Of a stretch of 64,000 nt of DNA, positions 8,868 through 19,400 are shown in pieces (the stretch's first letter is position 1; every line of letters starts with the position of its first letter). The DNA lies in assembly GCF_012222825.1 (NCBI RefSeq), contig NZ_CP038017.1:744001-808000 (forward strand). Reading direction: 5' to 3'. The stretch comes from Allofrancisella frigidaquae. Its GTDB lineage: Bacteria > Pseudomonadota > Gammaproteobacteria > Francisellales > Francisellaceae. A program made the translations under genes and the position numbers. The notes beneath the pieces are model-generated. The model was not told where the DNA came from, made no database searches, and saw only the letters and a program-made list of their open reading frames with translations.

Positions 8868-10268
8868 ATGTTAATTCAATTAGAATATAGTTATTTGAGC
8901 TTACCACCAGAATTTTATTCTAAACAACCGGTTTATAAATATCCAAAAGCAAAGCTATTAGTTTTTAACAATATATTAGCAAAAGAGTTTGGTTTAAAGT
9001 TAGAGCAACTAGATGAAACAGAGTTGTTAGATTTTCTGCTAGGCTACCAAAGTGAAAACTCAATAGCCCAAGCATACGCTGGACATCAATTTGGGCATTT
9101 CACAATGCTTGGCGATGGTCGAGCAATACTTATTGGGGAATATAAAAAGCCAGATGGTACAGTAGTAGACATCCATTTAAAGGGGGCTGGACTTACTAAA
9201 TTTTCACGTGGAGGTGATGGAAAAGCAGTCTTAGGACCAATGCTTAGAGAATATATAGTCAGTGAGGCTATGCATAATTTGAATATACCAACCAGCAGAA
9301 TATTAGCGGTAATAACCACAGGTGAAAATGTTCAAAGACAATCAGTTGAACAAGGTGCTATAGCTATAAGAGTAGCTAGTAGCCATATAAGGGTTGGAAC
9401 ATTTCAATACGCAGCAATGCTTGGTAAGAATTATGGCCAAGGTTTGTTAGATTATACTATAAAAAGGCATAGTATTCCTTATGGTGAGAATAAGGCTTTA
9501 AGCTTATTAGATTACGTAATAGACAAGCAAACTAGCTTAATTACCCAATGGGAGAGAGTAGGGTTTATTCATGGCGTTATGAATACTGATAATATGACTA
9601 TTTCAGGTGAAACAATAGACTATGGACCATGTGCATTTATGGATAAATATGATCCAGAAACTGTTTTTAGTTCTATTGATAGAAATGGGCGCTATGCATT
9701 TGCAAACCAAGCTTCTATTGGTGGATGGAACATTGCAAGACTTGCAGAAAGCTTGTTAGTTTTGATATCTGAAGATGAAAAAGAAGCTATAAGCCTAGTT
9801 GAAGAAGCGCTTGCAAAATACTCTGAAATTTATAAAACTAAGTGGCAAAAGATGTTTTTATCAAAGCTTGGTCTGGCTAGTTACCAAAACGAAGATGAAA
9901 GTTTAATTTCAGAACTGTTGATAGAGATGTATAAGAATAATCTTGATTATACGAATACATTTTATAATTTATCTTACCAAAACTTTGAAATTTTAAGAAA
10001 CCAAGGTTTAGCTAACTGGTTAGATAAATGGATTTCTAGGTCTCAAAAAGTTGATACTTCTGATATGAAACAAATTAATCCATTTGTTATACCACGTAAT
10101 CACCAAGTTGAAAAAGCCATTAAATCAGCAGAAGGTGGTAATCTAGGAGATTTTCATAACTTAAACAAAGCCCTAAAACACCCATACGAATTTGATAAAC
10201 AATATCAAAGCCATATGTTAGAGCCAAAAGAAGATGAAATTATAAAAGCTACTTATTGCGGGACTTAG
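8868..10268 (+). CDS. selO: Protein adenylyltransferase SelO (YdiU)
   Basis: A pseudokinase-fold enzyme that transfers AMP from ATP to Ser/Thr/Tyr of proteins in redox homeostasis. The 466-residue length is that of bacterial SelO. Motifs include YAGHQFGHFTMLGDGRA (about 69-85), the LKGAGLTKFSRGGDGKAVLG nucleotide-binding loop (about 104-123), FIHGVMNTDNM with the active-site Asn/Asp (about 232-242), and a C-terminal TYCGT. The last carries the conserved Cys that is selenocysteine in some eukaryotes. The gene looks complete, and the start MLIQLEYSY fits the family. It is a stand-alone gene. Confidence 0.92.
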   Translation: MLIQLEYSYLSLPPEFYSKQPVYKYPKAKLLVFNNILAKEFGLKLEQLDETELLDFLLGYQSENSIAQAYAGHQFGHFTMLGDGRAILIGEYKKPDGTVVDIHLKGAGLTKFSRGGDGKAVLGPMLREYIVSEAMHNLNIPTSRILAVITTGENVQRQSVEQGAIAIRVASSHIRVGTFQYAAMLGKNYGQGLLDYTIKRHSIPYGENKALSLLDYVIDKQTSLITQWERVGFIHGVMNTDNMTISGETIDYGPCAFMDKYDPETVFSSIDRNGRYAFANQASIGGWNIARLAESLLVLISEDEKEAISLVEEALAKYSEIYKTKWQKMFLSKLGLASYQNEDESLISELLIEMYKNNLDYTNTFYNLSYQNFEILRNQGLANWLDKWISRSQKVDTSDMKQINPFVIPRNHQVEKAIKSAEGGNLGDFHNLNKALKHPYEFDKQYQSHMLEPKEDEIIKATYCGT

Positions 10269-10480
10269 AATTGTCCTGGAATTATAGCTAATAATAAATA
10301 TGAAAGAGTTATGTCATACCTTTTATGTCTGAAAATGCTCACGAAAGCAGTATTTGAGCTTAAATTATAAAAATTATTGTATACTGAGACAGATCACTTT
10401 TTTAGTAAAAAGGGTTATGTATTTAGTAGGTATTTGGGTATAATCGCTATTAATTCGATTTAATTTATATCAAATATATC

Positions 10481-11707
10481 ATGAGTGTAAATTTTTATTC
10501 AAGGTGTACAAATTATTTATTAGCTTTTGGTTTGATTTTTTTATTAACGCCTTTAAGAACTATAGAAATTCTTGCTGTAAGCTTGATATTACTAAATATT
10601 TTTTTCTATATAAAGAACGTAAAAGAGTGTAATAAGCTTTTTAAAGAAAATAGACGGTTTATCTTTTTACTACTGCTTTTACCAATATATAGTTTATTTA
10701 TGGCACTTATTCATTTAGATGGTCGGTTAATGGCTATACCTTTAGTGTTTTTTATTCCGTTTATTCTAATTATGTCGTTGAATTATATTACTTTGCAAAA
10801 GAGTCTTTTTCTAATTTGCACTTTGATAGGTGCTATAATCACATTAATTGAAGTGTTCATGGCCGTTCATATTGGCGCAGTAAGGTTTGATCCAACACAT
10901 TATAATACTATTTACTCAGGTCTTTTCTCTTCAACAGAGGCGGCCTGTTGTTTTTACTTCATGATTTTGTTTTTAGAAAACAAAAAATACTTATTATCAA
11001 CTTTAATGTTTTTCGTTTTTGTTGTAATGTCTGTAGCATGTTTATATATGGCAAGTAAAGGGGCTATTATATGCCTGTTAATTGCAATATTTTGTATACC
11101 TTTTTTTCTTTTAAGTTGGAAGAAAACTCTTTTATTTGTAACTTGTAGTGTATTTATAGTGGGGATTTTGTTTACAGGGTTTAAGAATTCTTCTTATGTA
11201 GAAAGATTTTCAGAGATGTTTCATAGTATTGAAATTTCAGAAAAGAATCAAGTTCTTTCAAATTCTACAGGAATAAGGCTTCAATTATATAGGGCATCAC
11301 TTATATGTGCTAAACAGCATCCTTTTGTTGGGTGTAATATAGAGCAAGCAAATACAATAAAAGAAGATCTTATGAAAAAAAATCAAGCATCACTTCTTGC
11401 GATGGACTATCAGCACTTTCATAGCGATTTTTTTAATAGTTTAGGAAAAATGGGGGTTATTGGAGCTATTTTTTGGTGTGTTTTTTGGGTAAGTACTTTT
11501 GCATTTTTTCTTCTTCAAAGGGAAGAAAATACTGGAATTAAACTATCATTTAACATTTCTATATTACTAGTTGTAACATTTTTTATTAATTCGTTATTTG
11601 ATTCTATGATGGCGTATGGTAAAGGGATTATGTTTTTGGCTCTTGTAGTTATTATCGCAGCTGCTTTTAATAAACAAGGTCAGCTTAGTGGTTCTTTAGA
11701 ACGTTAA
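10481..11707 (+). CDS. O-antigen ligase / Wzy-family polytopic membrane protein
   Basis: A 408-aa protein dominated by about 10-12 hydrophobic helices. It has a large loop around residues 240-320 holding YQHFHSDFFNSLGKMGVIGA, the His-containing periplasmic-loop pattern seen in WaaL/Wzy-type O-antigen ligases and polymerases. It likely joins or polymerises surface polysaccharide at the periplasmic face of the inner membrane; ligase versus polymerase cannot be separated from sequence alone. A glycosyltransferase remnant lies immediately downstream, suggesting an eroded surface-glycan locus. A TATAAT at 10439-10444 could be its -10 box, without a convincing -35. Confidence 0.72.
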   Translation: MSVNFYSRCTNYLLAFGLIFLLTPLRTIEILAVSLILLNIFFYIKNVKECNKLFKENRRFIFLLLLLPIYSLFMALIHLDGRLMAIPLVFFIPFILIMSLNYITLQKSLFLICTLIGAIITLIEVFMAVHIGAVRFDPTHYNTIYSGLFSSTEAACCFYFMILFLENKKYLLSTLMFFVFVVMSVACLYMASKGAIICLLIAIFCIPFFLLSWKKTLLFVTCSVFIVGILFTGFKNSSYVERFSEMFHSIEISEKNQVLSNSTGIRLQLYRASLICAKQHPFVGCNIEQANTIKEDLMKKNQASLLAMDYQHFHSDFFNSLGKMGVIGAIFWCVFWVSTFAFFLLQREENTGIKLSFNISILLVVTFFINSLFDSMMAYGKGIMFLALVVIIAAAFNKQGQLSGSLER

Positions 11708-11723
11708 TTTGTTAATTTTATAG

Positions 11724-11831
11724 CTTTCAAAAAAGCATTTGAGTGTTATTAGGAATCTATATATTGTAGTATGTCCTAGTTATACAGAAGGTTTCAGCAC
11801 ACGTGTCGCTGAAGCTATGGCCTTAAAGTAG
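11724..11831 (+). pseudogene. Remnant of a GT4-family glycosyltransferase (C-terminal motif only)
   Basis: An open frame between stops at 11721 and 11829 reads VVCPSYTEGFSTRVAEAMAL near its end. This matches the C-terminal nucleotide-sugar binding motif of family-4 glycosyltransferases (PSxxEGF...EAMA). It has no start codon and no upstream domain, and it stops right after the motif. It is a broken piece of a glycosyltransferase gene directly behind the O-antigen ligase-like gene. This supports decay of a polysaccharide gene cluster here. Confidence 0.7.
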
Positions 11832-11929
11832 AATTAACAATAGATTCCATAGTCAAGCCACGGTACGACAAAGTAATTTATGCTATAATAACTCCTAACA
11901 AATAAATATATAGCTTATATTATTAATTT

Positions 11930-12592
11930 ATGAATAAGAGTAAAAACGCGAATATATATATATATAACCATTGTCCTTATTGTATCAAAGTTAGGCTAGT
12001 TGCTGACCTAAGTGGGCTAGACTATCAGTTAGAGTTTTTAGCAAATGATGATGAGAAAGCTCATATAGATAGAATTGGCTTTAAACAAGTACCTTTTTTA
12101 GAAAAAAATGATGGTACGTTTTTAAAAGAAAGTGATGAGATATGCAAATACATCGCAGAAATTCAATCTTTTGAAATAGCCAACTCAAGTATAAGTCCTA
12201 TTGTAAAAGGTTTAATAGCAGAGTTAGCACCGCATTATCGTAGAGTTGTTTACCCTAGGATACCGTATCACCCTAAAAATGAGTGTGATTTTCCCACTCA
12301 AAGCGCAAAAGAGTATTTTATAAATAAAAAATCACAGTATATTGATGGTATGGATGTTTTCCTAAGAAATCCACCTAAAGATTCTATCAATGAAATAAAT
12401 AGGATTCTTTTAGAAATAGACTCATACATAAATACCCCGTTTATAAATGGTGATAAGTTTTCATGGGATGATATAAATATTTTTCCAATATTTTATATTT
12501 TAACTATGGCAAAAGATTTGCTAGAAATCCCTAATAGTATCAAAAAATATATCCAGTCTATTGAAAATAAAACAAATATAGAGTTGTACTAA
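11930..12592 (+). CDS. grxB: Glutaredoxin 2 (GrxB type)
   Basis: A 220-aa GST-like glutaredoxin that reduces disulfides or glutathione adducts with GSH in the cytosol. The N-terminal thioredoxin domain carries NHCPYCIKVR with the CPYC redox motif (about residues 15-18). The cis-Pro segment is KQVPFLEKNDG (about 51-61), and the GSH-binding ESDEI follows. Residues from about 85 on form the all-helical GST-C domain (SWDDINIFPIFYILT near 180). The length matches GrxB (about 215 aa). It ends 2 nt before the RnfB-like gene and is probably first in an operon with it, nth and the DUF1841 gene. Confidence 0.88.
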   Translation: MNKSKNANIYIYNHCPYCIKVRLVADLSGLDYQLEFLANDDEKAHIDRIGFKQVPFLEKNDGTFLKESDEICKYIAEIQSFEIANSSISPIVKGLIAELAPHYRRVVYPRIPYHPKNECDFPTQSAKEYFINKKSQYIDGMDVFLRNPPKDSINEINRILLEIDSYINTPFINGDKFSWDDINIFPIFYILTMAKDLLEIPNSIKKYIQSIENKTNIELY

Positions 12593-12594
12593 AT

Positions 12595-13224
12595 ATGATA
12601 GTATCGATTGAAAGTATAGATAAAATTTTACCTCAAACTCAATGTCAGAAATGTACTTACCAAGATTGTTATAGTTATGCTAAGGCCATTACAAATGGCG
12701 AAAAATATAATAAATGTATAACAGGTGGGGAAAAAACTCTAAAAGAACTATCAAAACTCTTGGGTAAACCACAAATTCCTTTAGATGAAAGCTTAGAAAT
12801 AGTAAAGCCTCGTGCTATAGCAAAGATAGATGAAAGTATGTGCATTGGTTGTACAAAATGTATATTGGCATGTCCTGTAGATGCTATAGTTGGTGCCAAA
12901 AAGCTTATGCATACAATTGTTGAGTCAGAATGTACAGGTTGTGAGCTTTGTATCGAACCTTGTCCTATGGATTGTATTTCTTTGGTTGACCTTATAGAGA
13001 GTAAACAACCTCAAAATCTACCTGAAGAAGAATATATACAACAAAAAAATCATTATCGTGAAAGGTATGAATTTCACAAGCAACGAGTTAAGCAAACAAA
13101 AGCTAAACAACGAGAAATTTATAAAAATATAGCTACAGCACAAGAAATAGATAAAAAAGCATATATAGCAGCTTCTTTGGCGAAATTTAGAAATAAGAAA
13201 AAAGTCTCTACTTCTGATGAATAA
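12595..13224 (+). CDS. rnfB: RnfB-like ferredoxin domain protein without membrane anchor
   Basis: A 209-aa Fe-S protein. It begins directly with the RnfB cluster domain TQCQKCTYQDCYSYAKAI (about residues 15-32). Two 4Fe-4S ferredoxin motifs follow: CIGCTKCILACP (about 82-93) and CTGCELCIEPCP (about 112-123). The rest is a charged, helical Lys/Gln-rich tail. The usual N-terminal transmembrane helix of RnfB is missing, and no rnfA, C, D, G or E gene is in the window, so its partner is unknown. It overlaps nth by 8 nt; rnfB next to nth is a common arrangement in gammaproteobacteria. Confidence 0.8.
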   Translation: MIVSIESIDKILPQTQCQKCTYQDCYSYAKAITNGEKYNKCITGGEKTLKELSKLLGKPQIPLDESLEIVKPRAIAKIDESMCIGCTKCILACPVDAIVGAKKLMHTIVESECTGCELCIEPCPMDCISLVDLIESKQPQNLPEEEYIQQKNHYRERYEFHKQRVKQTKAKQREIYKNIATAQEIDKKAYIAASLAKFRNKKKVSTSDE

Positions 13225-13855
13225 AGAAAAGCGCATAAATATTTTTGAAACTTGGAAACAGAATGACCCAACTCCAACTACAGAGCTAGAATATACTTCT
13301 AATTTTGAGTTGCTAATAGCTGTGATACTCTCAGCACAAGCAACTGACGTAAGTGTAAATAAAGCTACAGCTGTTTTATACAAAGTTGCTAATACTCCAA
13401 AGCAAATATATGCTTTAGGTGAACAAAAACTAGCTGAGTATATAAAATCAATTGGGCTATATAAAACAAAAGCAAAAAATGTTATAGCAACATGTAAAGA
13501 TTTAATAGAAAAGTTTAATAGCGAAGTACCTGATAACTTTGAAGATTTAATTTCCTTAGCAGGAGTTGGTAGAAAAACTGCTAATGTGGTACTTAATACA
13601 GCTTTTGGTAAGCCAACCATGGCTGTGGATACCCACATATTTAGACTTGCTAATCGTATTCCTTTGGCGAAGGGAAAAAATGTTAATGAGGTTGAAAAAA
13701 AGCTTTTAAGAGTAATTCCAAAAGAGTATTTAAAAGATGCTCACCACTGGATAATTTTGCATGGTAGATACATTTGTACAGCTCAAAAACCCAAATGTAG
13801 AAATTGTATAATTTATCAATATTGTGAGTTTAAAGATAAGGAAAAATTTGTATGA
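13217..13855 (+). CDS. nth: Endonuclease III (DNA glycosylase/AP lyase)
   Basis: Base-excision repair enzyme for oxidised pyrimidines. The 212 residues match the family. The helix-hairpin-helix is LAGVGRKTANVVLNTAFG (about residues 114-131), with the catalytic Lys in GVGRKTA and the catalytic Asp in AVDTHIFRL (about 136-144). The C-terminal 4Fe-4S cluster loop reads CTAQKPKCRNCIIYQYC, the standard CX6CX2CX5C spacing. The start overlaps the ferredoxin gene by 8 nt, and the stop overlaps the DUF1841 gene by 4 nt, so translation is probably coupled. Confidence 0.95.
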   Translation: MNKEKRINIFETWKQNDPTPTTELEYTSNFELLIAVILSAQATDVSVNKATAVLYKVANTPKQIYALGEQKLAEYIKSIGLYKTKAKNVIATCKDLIEKFNSEVPDNFEDLISLAGVGRKTANVVLNTAFGKPTMAVDTHIFRLANRIPLAKGKNVNEVEKKLLRVIPKEYLKDAHHWIILHGRYICTAQKPKCRNCIIYQYCEFKDKEKFV

Positions 13856-14286
13856 TTTTTTCCCAAGATAGAGATCAATTGCGTAAACTTTTTATAGATA
13901 GTTGGCAAAAGTTTCAAGATAGACAGCCTTTAACTGCTATAGAAGAGCAAATATCTAGGATCATAGAGCTACACCCAGAATATCATAACCAAATAAATAT
14001 AAACAATATTGATAAAGATTATTCTCCTGAAATGGGGCAAATAAATCCTTTCTTACATATTAGCTTACATCTTGCTGTTATTGAGCAAATTCAAACTAAT
14101 CGTCCAGCAGGTATAGCAAGTATATATACAAAGTTACTAGCTAAATATAATTTCGATGAGCATAAAGTCCAGCATATTATGATAGACTATCTAGCTGAAG
14201 AGATGTGGAAATCACAAAAATACAATGCTCTTCCAGAGGACAAGGTTTATCTAGATAAATTAAATCAGTTATTACTAAAAAAATGA
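13852..14286 (+). CDS. DUF1841 family protein
   Basis: A 144-aa soluble protein of a conserved but uncharacterised proteobacterial family. Recognisable features are the N-terminal SQDRDQLRKLFIDSWQKFQ, the central HPEYH motif and the INPFLHISLHLAVIEQIQTNRP block (residues about 64-85), which is the strongest family signature. The C-terminal half is helical and ends in EMWKSQKYNALPEDK. The ATG overlaps the nth stop (ATGA-type), so it is co-translated with nth. No function can be assigned beyond this linkage to DNA-repair and Fe-S genes. Confidence 0.75.
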   Translation: MIFSQDRDQLRKLFIDSWQKFQDRQPLTAIEEQISRIIELHPEYHNQININNIDKDYSPEMGQINPFLHISLHLAVIEQIQTNRPAGIASIYTKLLAKYNFDEHKVQHIMIDYLAEEMWKSQKYNALPEDKVYLDKLNQLLLKK

Positions 14287-14314
14287 AGCTTGAGTAGAAA
14301 ATAAAGAGTAAGTA

Positions 14315-15583
14315 ATGAAAAAAATTATAGGTAGAAGCGTTCCAAAAACTAACGTTGATTTTAAGCAACCAGTGGGTTTACATATCATTGCAATAATGAT
14401 TTTTTGTCTATGCTTGTGTATAGCTCCTTTTGTAACACTTTTAACTCATTATGGCGATATCAACTTCTTTTATAACCGAAATGACCATATTTTTGTAATG
14501 TTTTTTGCTGGTGTTTTTGGGTGTATAAGTAACTATTTTTTTGGTTCAACGAAATCGATAATTCATGGCTTACAATTTGTAATCATTGCTATTATTTTGT
14601 CTTTTATAAAAAATACCTATCTTTTTAGCTTAGCAGCTTTATGGACAGGAGTTTCTGTCGTTATAGTTAATTTACTTTTTAATTTAAGCTCTTTTTACCT
14701 AAAGACCGATTCCCGTCGCTTATATGGCTTTATTGGAGTATACTCGAGTGCTTTGTTGGGAATAGCTATAGGTGTTTTTATTTGCTTTATTGTTCTTAAA
14801 GATGCGTATTCATTTAAATTGTTTTACCTTTTTACTATTATATTCTTGCTAATTTTTTTCTTAAAAAATAGCTATAAGCTTAACACGTCTTTAACTAGTC
14901 AAACAGAAAGAGTCGATATAAGTTTTTATGGTGTTTTTATTATATTTTTTGTTTTTTCAGTAATATTGTTTTACTTACTTCTTAATCTAAAAATCTTTAG
15001 CAGCCTTAATCTTATCGTGTTACCCGTTTCTTTAGTCTATTTACATGTATTGACTGTGACTAATAATAAAGAAACTGGCTTAGAGCTTCTTAAATATGTG
15101 TATTTTAGTTTAGTACTTATAGTTTTAAATAAAATGATTTATCTTACTTTTCTTAAGTATGACCATAATAGTATAGATCCAAAATATATTAATTCAGTAA
15201 TTAGTACATTTATATTCCTTATGTTTAATTATGGTCTTTGTATAGCTGTTTATATCGCTTGGCAATTTAAGATTATAAGCTTAAAAATAGAGTCAATAAT
15301 AAACTCTAAATTGATAAAAGTGATGCTTTACTTAGAAGTAACAAAAGTTTTTATATTAGCAATAGCAGTATTTATTGATAATAATCTAGTGAGCAATATG
15401 ATGTTTATCATATCTATAACATTGTCTATTATTCTTAATATATTTATAGTTCCTATTTATTTTTCTTTAGGAAAAATATTAGCAGGTGGTAAAAATGAAA
15501 CTATAACGACAACTTTATTATACTTAATATATTCATCATTGGTGTTTGTATCTTTTTTGTATGATATTTCTATTAATATCTAG
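14315..15583 (+). CDS. Polytopic membrane protein, function unknown
   Basis: A 422-aa protein with roughly 12 hydrophobic helices separated by short polar loops, starting just after MKKIIGRSVPKTNVDFKQPVG. The pattern and length resemble a secondary transporter (MFS or peptide-transporter-like), with a loop KTDSRRLYGFIGVYSSALLG near residue 130 where MFS proteins have a conserved loop. I cannot see a diagnostic motif, so I leave it unnamed. It lies 28 nt after the DUF1841 gene on the same strand and may be the last gene of the grxB-nth run. Confidence 0.5.
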   Translation: MKKIIGRSVPKTNVDFKQPVGLHIIAIMIFCLCLCIAPFVTLLTHYGDINFFYNRNDHIFVMFFAGVFGCISNYFFGSTKSIIHGLQFVIIAIILSFIKNTYLFSLAALWTGVSVVIVNLLFNLSSFYLKTDSRRLYGFIGVYSSALLGIAIGVFICFIVLKDAYSFKLFYLFTIIFLLIFFLKNSYKLNTSLTSQTERVDISFYGVFIIFFVFSVILFYLLLNLKIFSSLNLIVLPVSLVYLHVLTVTNNKETGLELLKYVYFSLVLIVLNKMIYLTFLKYDHNSIDPKYINSVISTFIFLMFNYGLCIAVYIAWQFKIISLKIESIINSKLIKVMLYLEVTKVFILAIAVFIDNNLVSNMMFIISITLSIILNIFIVPIYFSLGKILAGGKNETITTTLLYLIYSSLVFVSFLYDISINI

Positions 15584-15688
15584 AAAATACTTGAAAAATA
15601 GCTATGAATTCACATTTTAGAACAAAGTATATAACACCTATGTTATAATAAATGATGTATAATTTCAGAAAACTTCTAAGGAGAAGAA

Positions 15689-16372
15689 ATGAACGATTTT
15701 AATAATACTAGAGTTATTGACTCATTAACACAAGAGTCAGCTTTAAGAGCAAATAAAGTACTGAGAAATACTTATTTACTACTATCTATGACTTTATTAT
15801 TTAGTGCTTTGACTGCATTTATTGCTATGCAAACTAATGCTGGTTTTATGAACCCTATAATTATGATAGTGGTATACATAGGATTATTATTTGGTATAAA
15901 TGCTACTAAAAATTCACCTATGGGAATAGTGTTAACTTTTGCTCTAACGGGATTATTAGGGTACTCATTAGGTCCTATATTAAACGCGTATATCACTATG
16001 TTTAAAAATGGTGCTGAATTAATAATGATGGCATTTGGTACTACTGGCCTAATATTTTTAGGTCTATCTGCTTTAGCGATGAACCCTTCTAGAAATTATA
16101 ATAGGGTAGGTTCATTCTGTGCTGTTGGTGCTATAGTTGCTTTGGTTGCTTTAGTTATTAATATTTTCTTACAGTTACCTGCCTTAGCGTTTGTGATTTC
16201 GCTAGTTTTTGCATTTATCTCAGGTGGTTTTATCTTATGGCAAACTAACTCTATAGTTAGAGGTGAAGAGAATAATTATGTTTTAGCAACTGTTAATATA
16301 TATGTTTCTTTATTCAATATTTTCGTTACTCTATTACAAATTTTCGGGATTGCAGCTGGCGATAAAGAATAA
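15689..16372 (+). CDS. Bax inhibitor-1 / YccA family membrane protein
   Basis: A 227-aa integral membrane protein with seven predicted helices after an N-terminal cytoplasmic stretch (about residues 1-25, with LRANKVLRNTYLLLSMTLLF). The GLLGYSLGPILNAY segment (about 89-102) and the C-terminal VNIYVSLFNIFVTLLQIFG are typical of the BI-1/YccA/TMBIM family. E. coli YccA modulates the FtsH protease; here that role is only inferred. The Shine-Dalgarno AAGGAGA at about 15679 sits 5 nt before the ATG, and TATAAT-like boxes occur at 15644 and 15658, so it probably has its own promoter. Confidence 0.85.
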   Translation: MNDFNNTRVIDSLTQESALRANKVLRNTYLLLSMTLLFSALTAFIAMQTNAGFMNPIIMIVVYIGLLFGINATKNSPMGIVLTFALTGLLGYSLGPILNAYITMFKNGAELIMMAFGTTGLIFLGLSALAMNPSRNYNRVGSFCAVGAIVALVALVINIFLQLPALAFVISLVFAFISGGFILWQTNSIVRGEENNYVLATVNIYVSLFNIFVTLLQIFGIAAGDKE

Positions 16373-16419
16373 TTTATATTATCATCTGCTATAACTTTTG
16401 ATTTCCTAAATTTTTATAA

Positions 16420-19400
16420 ATGCTTTTAAATCATGTAACTCCAAAAGATAATGTAATTTCCAATGTTTATGGTGCATCGTTTAGTATTTTACTCAAAGAA
16501 TATATTAAAAGAAATGATGATTTTAACCTTATAATTACAGAAGAACCACAACAAGCATATAGGTTTTATAAAGAGTTAAAATACTTATCTAAAACTTCTA
16601 ATATAGAAGTTTTGTTTTTCCCAAGCTTAGAGATTTTAGCTTATGATAGATTTTCTGCTTCGGTTGATATCATATCACAACGTCAAAAAATCCTTTATAA
16701 GCTAGCGAATGAGAGCTCAAAAAATATAGTTTTAGTCACAAGCATTGAGAATGCCCTTAGAAAGCTGGCTCCAGTAGATTTTATACAAGAGCATAGTTTT
16801 ATTTTAAAAGCAGGAGACATTTTTGATACTACAAAACGTAAATCTCAATTTATTGAGGCTGGATATACACTAGTTAATAATGTTTTTGCTAAAGGCGAAT
16901 TTAGTATCCGTGGTAGTATCATTGATATTTATCCAATAGGTTCAAAAGTAGCTTATAGAATAGATTTATTTGACAATGAAGTCGATAGTATTAAAGAGTT
17001 AGATATTGACTCACAACGCTCAAAAAAAGATGTGAACCACATTGATATAATGCCATCACATGAGTTTGTTTATACTGATAATACAACAAATCTAGCCTTT
17101 GATAAATTAGAACATCTTTGTTCAAGAACTGCACTTAATTCAGATATAGCAGGTTTTATACAAAATCAAGAATACTTTAGCGGGGTAGAGTTTTATTTAC
17201 CATTATTTTATAAAAAGTTATTCAGTTTATTTGATTATTTACCAAAGACTACAAATATACATTTATATGGAAACGTTCCTAATAGTATAGAAGCTTTTTT
17301 TAGTGATGTTAAACTTAGGTATAGTGAGCTAAAATTTGATGTAAGCCGTCCTGTATTACATTACGAAGAGCTTTTTTATTCACAAAATGAATTTATTAAT
17401 TTCATAGAAAAATACAAAACTATAAAGTGGTTATCAGAATCGATATCAAAATCAAAGAAAATAAATTTAAAAACACTAGCTGGAATTTCAGCAAACTATA
17501 AGCTTTCTAATCCTTTTAAGCATTTATTAGATCTACTTTCAAAAAATAATTTTGAGAAAGTGATTTTTTCAACAGATTCAAATGGTCGTGCAGAGATACT
17601 TTTAGAGCATCTAACTAAAATAGATTTAAATATACAAGTTTGTGATAGTTTTGAGCAAGCTTTAGCATCTCAAGCTCAATATTTTCTTATAGTTTCACCT
17701 TTTGAAGAAGGCATAATATTAGATGATCAGCTAGTATTAATTACAGAGGCAGATTTATTTCCTGAACATACAAAAACTGTATCAAAAAACTTCCAACAAA
17801 ACGAGTATGACACGACAGATCTTAAAGACCTTACGGACCTAAAACCTGGGATGCATGTGGTACATATAGACCATGGAATTGGTAGATATGAGGGGTTGGA
17901 AATCGTTGAGTTAAATGGCAAAAAAGATGAGTTTATTTTATTAAGATATGCCGCTGATGCCAAAATTTATGTCCCTATTACATCACTAAACTTAATAAGT
18001 ATTTATAATTCTTCTGTGACTGAAAGTATAGCTCTTAGTAGGCTTGGATCGGATAAATGGAAAAAGCAGAAAGAAAAAACTATTAGAAAAATTATCGATG
18101 TAGCAGCGGACTTGCTAGAGATTTATGCAAAGAGAGAAATGCGACAGGGTTTTAGTAATTCGTTAGATGAAAAAGAGTACTTAAAATTTTGTGCAGATTT
18201 TCCTTTTGAAGAAACCCCTGATCAGCTAAGAGCTATTAGTGATGTTTTTAAAGATATGATTTCTAGTAAACCCATGGATAGATTAATTTGTGGTGATGTA
18301 GGTTTTGGTAAAACAGAAATTGCTATGCGAGCAGCATTTTTAGCGGTACAAAATCAAAAGCAAGTAGCTATCTTAGTTCCTACAACTATATTAGCTCAAC
18401 AGCACTATAATAGTTTTAAAGATAGATTTGCCAGAACAGCTGTAAATATAGAAGTGATTACTCGATCTAAAACTTCAAAAGCACAAGAAAAGCTTTTTGA
18501 AGATCTTAAAAGTGGTAGAGTTGATATTGTCATAGGGACGCATAAGCTAATTTCTGCAAAAATCGATTTTAATAATTTAGGTTTATTAATAATTGATGAG
18601 GAACACCGTTTTGGTGTAGCTCAAAAAGAAAAACTTAAATCATTAAAGGCAGAGATAGATATTTTAACAATGTCTGCTACTCCTATTCCACGTAGTTTGA
18701 GTATGGCGTTTTCAGCTTTGCGTGATTTATCTATCATTGCCTCACCCCCAGCTAAGCGTTTGTCAGTAAAAACATTTGTTAAAGAATATGATAACAGTAT
18801 AATTCGTGAGGCTGTAACTCGTGAGACTATTCGGGGCGGTCAAGTATTTTATTTATATAATAAAGTAGAAACTATTCAAAAGAAAAAGGAGTTTTTACAA
18901 GAGACCTTTCCACGCTTGAAAATAGCTATTGCACACGGTCAAATGAGCGAAAAAGAAATTCAAAAAGTTATGTTTGACTTTAAGCATAATAGATACCATA
19001 TTTTACTATGCACAACTATTATTGAAACAGGGATTGATATCCCAAACGCAAATACTCTTATTATCGAAAATGCAAATAACTTAGGTCTTGCTCAACTTCA
19101 TCAACTACGTGGAAGAGTAGGGCGTTCTCATCATCAAGCATATGCTTATTTACTTATTCCAAATGAGCTAGCTATTACAAAAGATGCTACTAAAAGATTA
19201 GAGGCTATTAGTAGCACAGAATCATTAGGCGGAGGTTTCACACTTGCAAATCATGATTTAGAAATTCGTGGAGCCGGTGAAATTCTTGGGAAAGAGCAAA
19301 GTGGTAATATTGACGGTATAGGTCTAAATCTGTATATGGAGTTACTTGATAAAACTATAAATAATTTAAAAGCTGGTAAAAAACTTGATATACAGGAGAT

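Noticed and set aside
13018-13638. A 206-codon minus-strand frame across the ferredoxin/nth junction
   Set aside because: It lies opposite two clear genes with full motifs (4Fe-4S and HhH) and shows only hydrophobic shadow composition.
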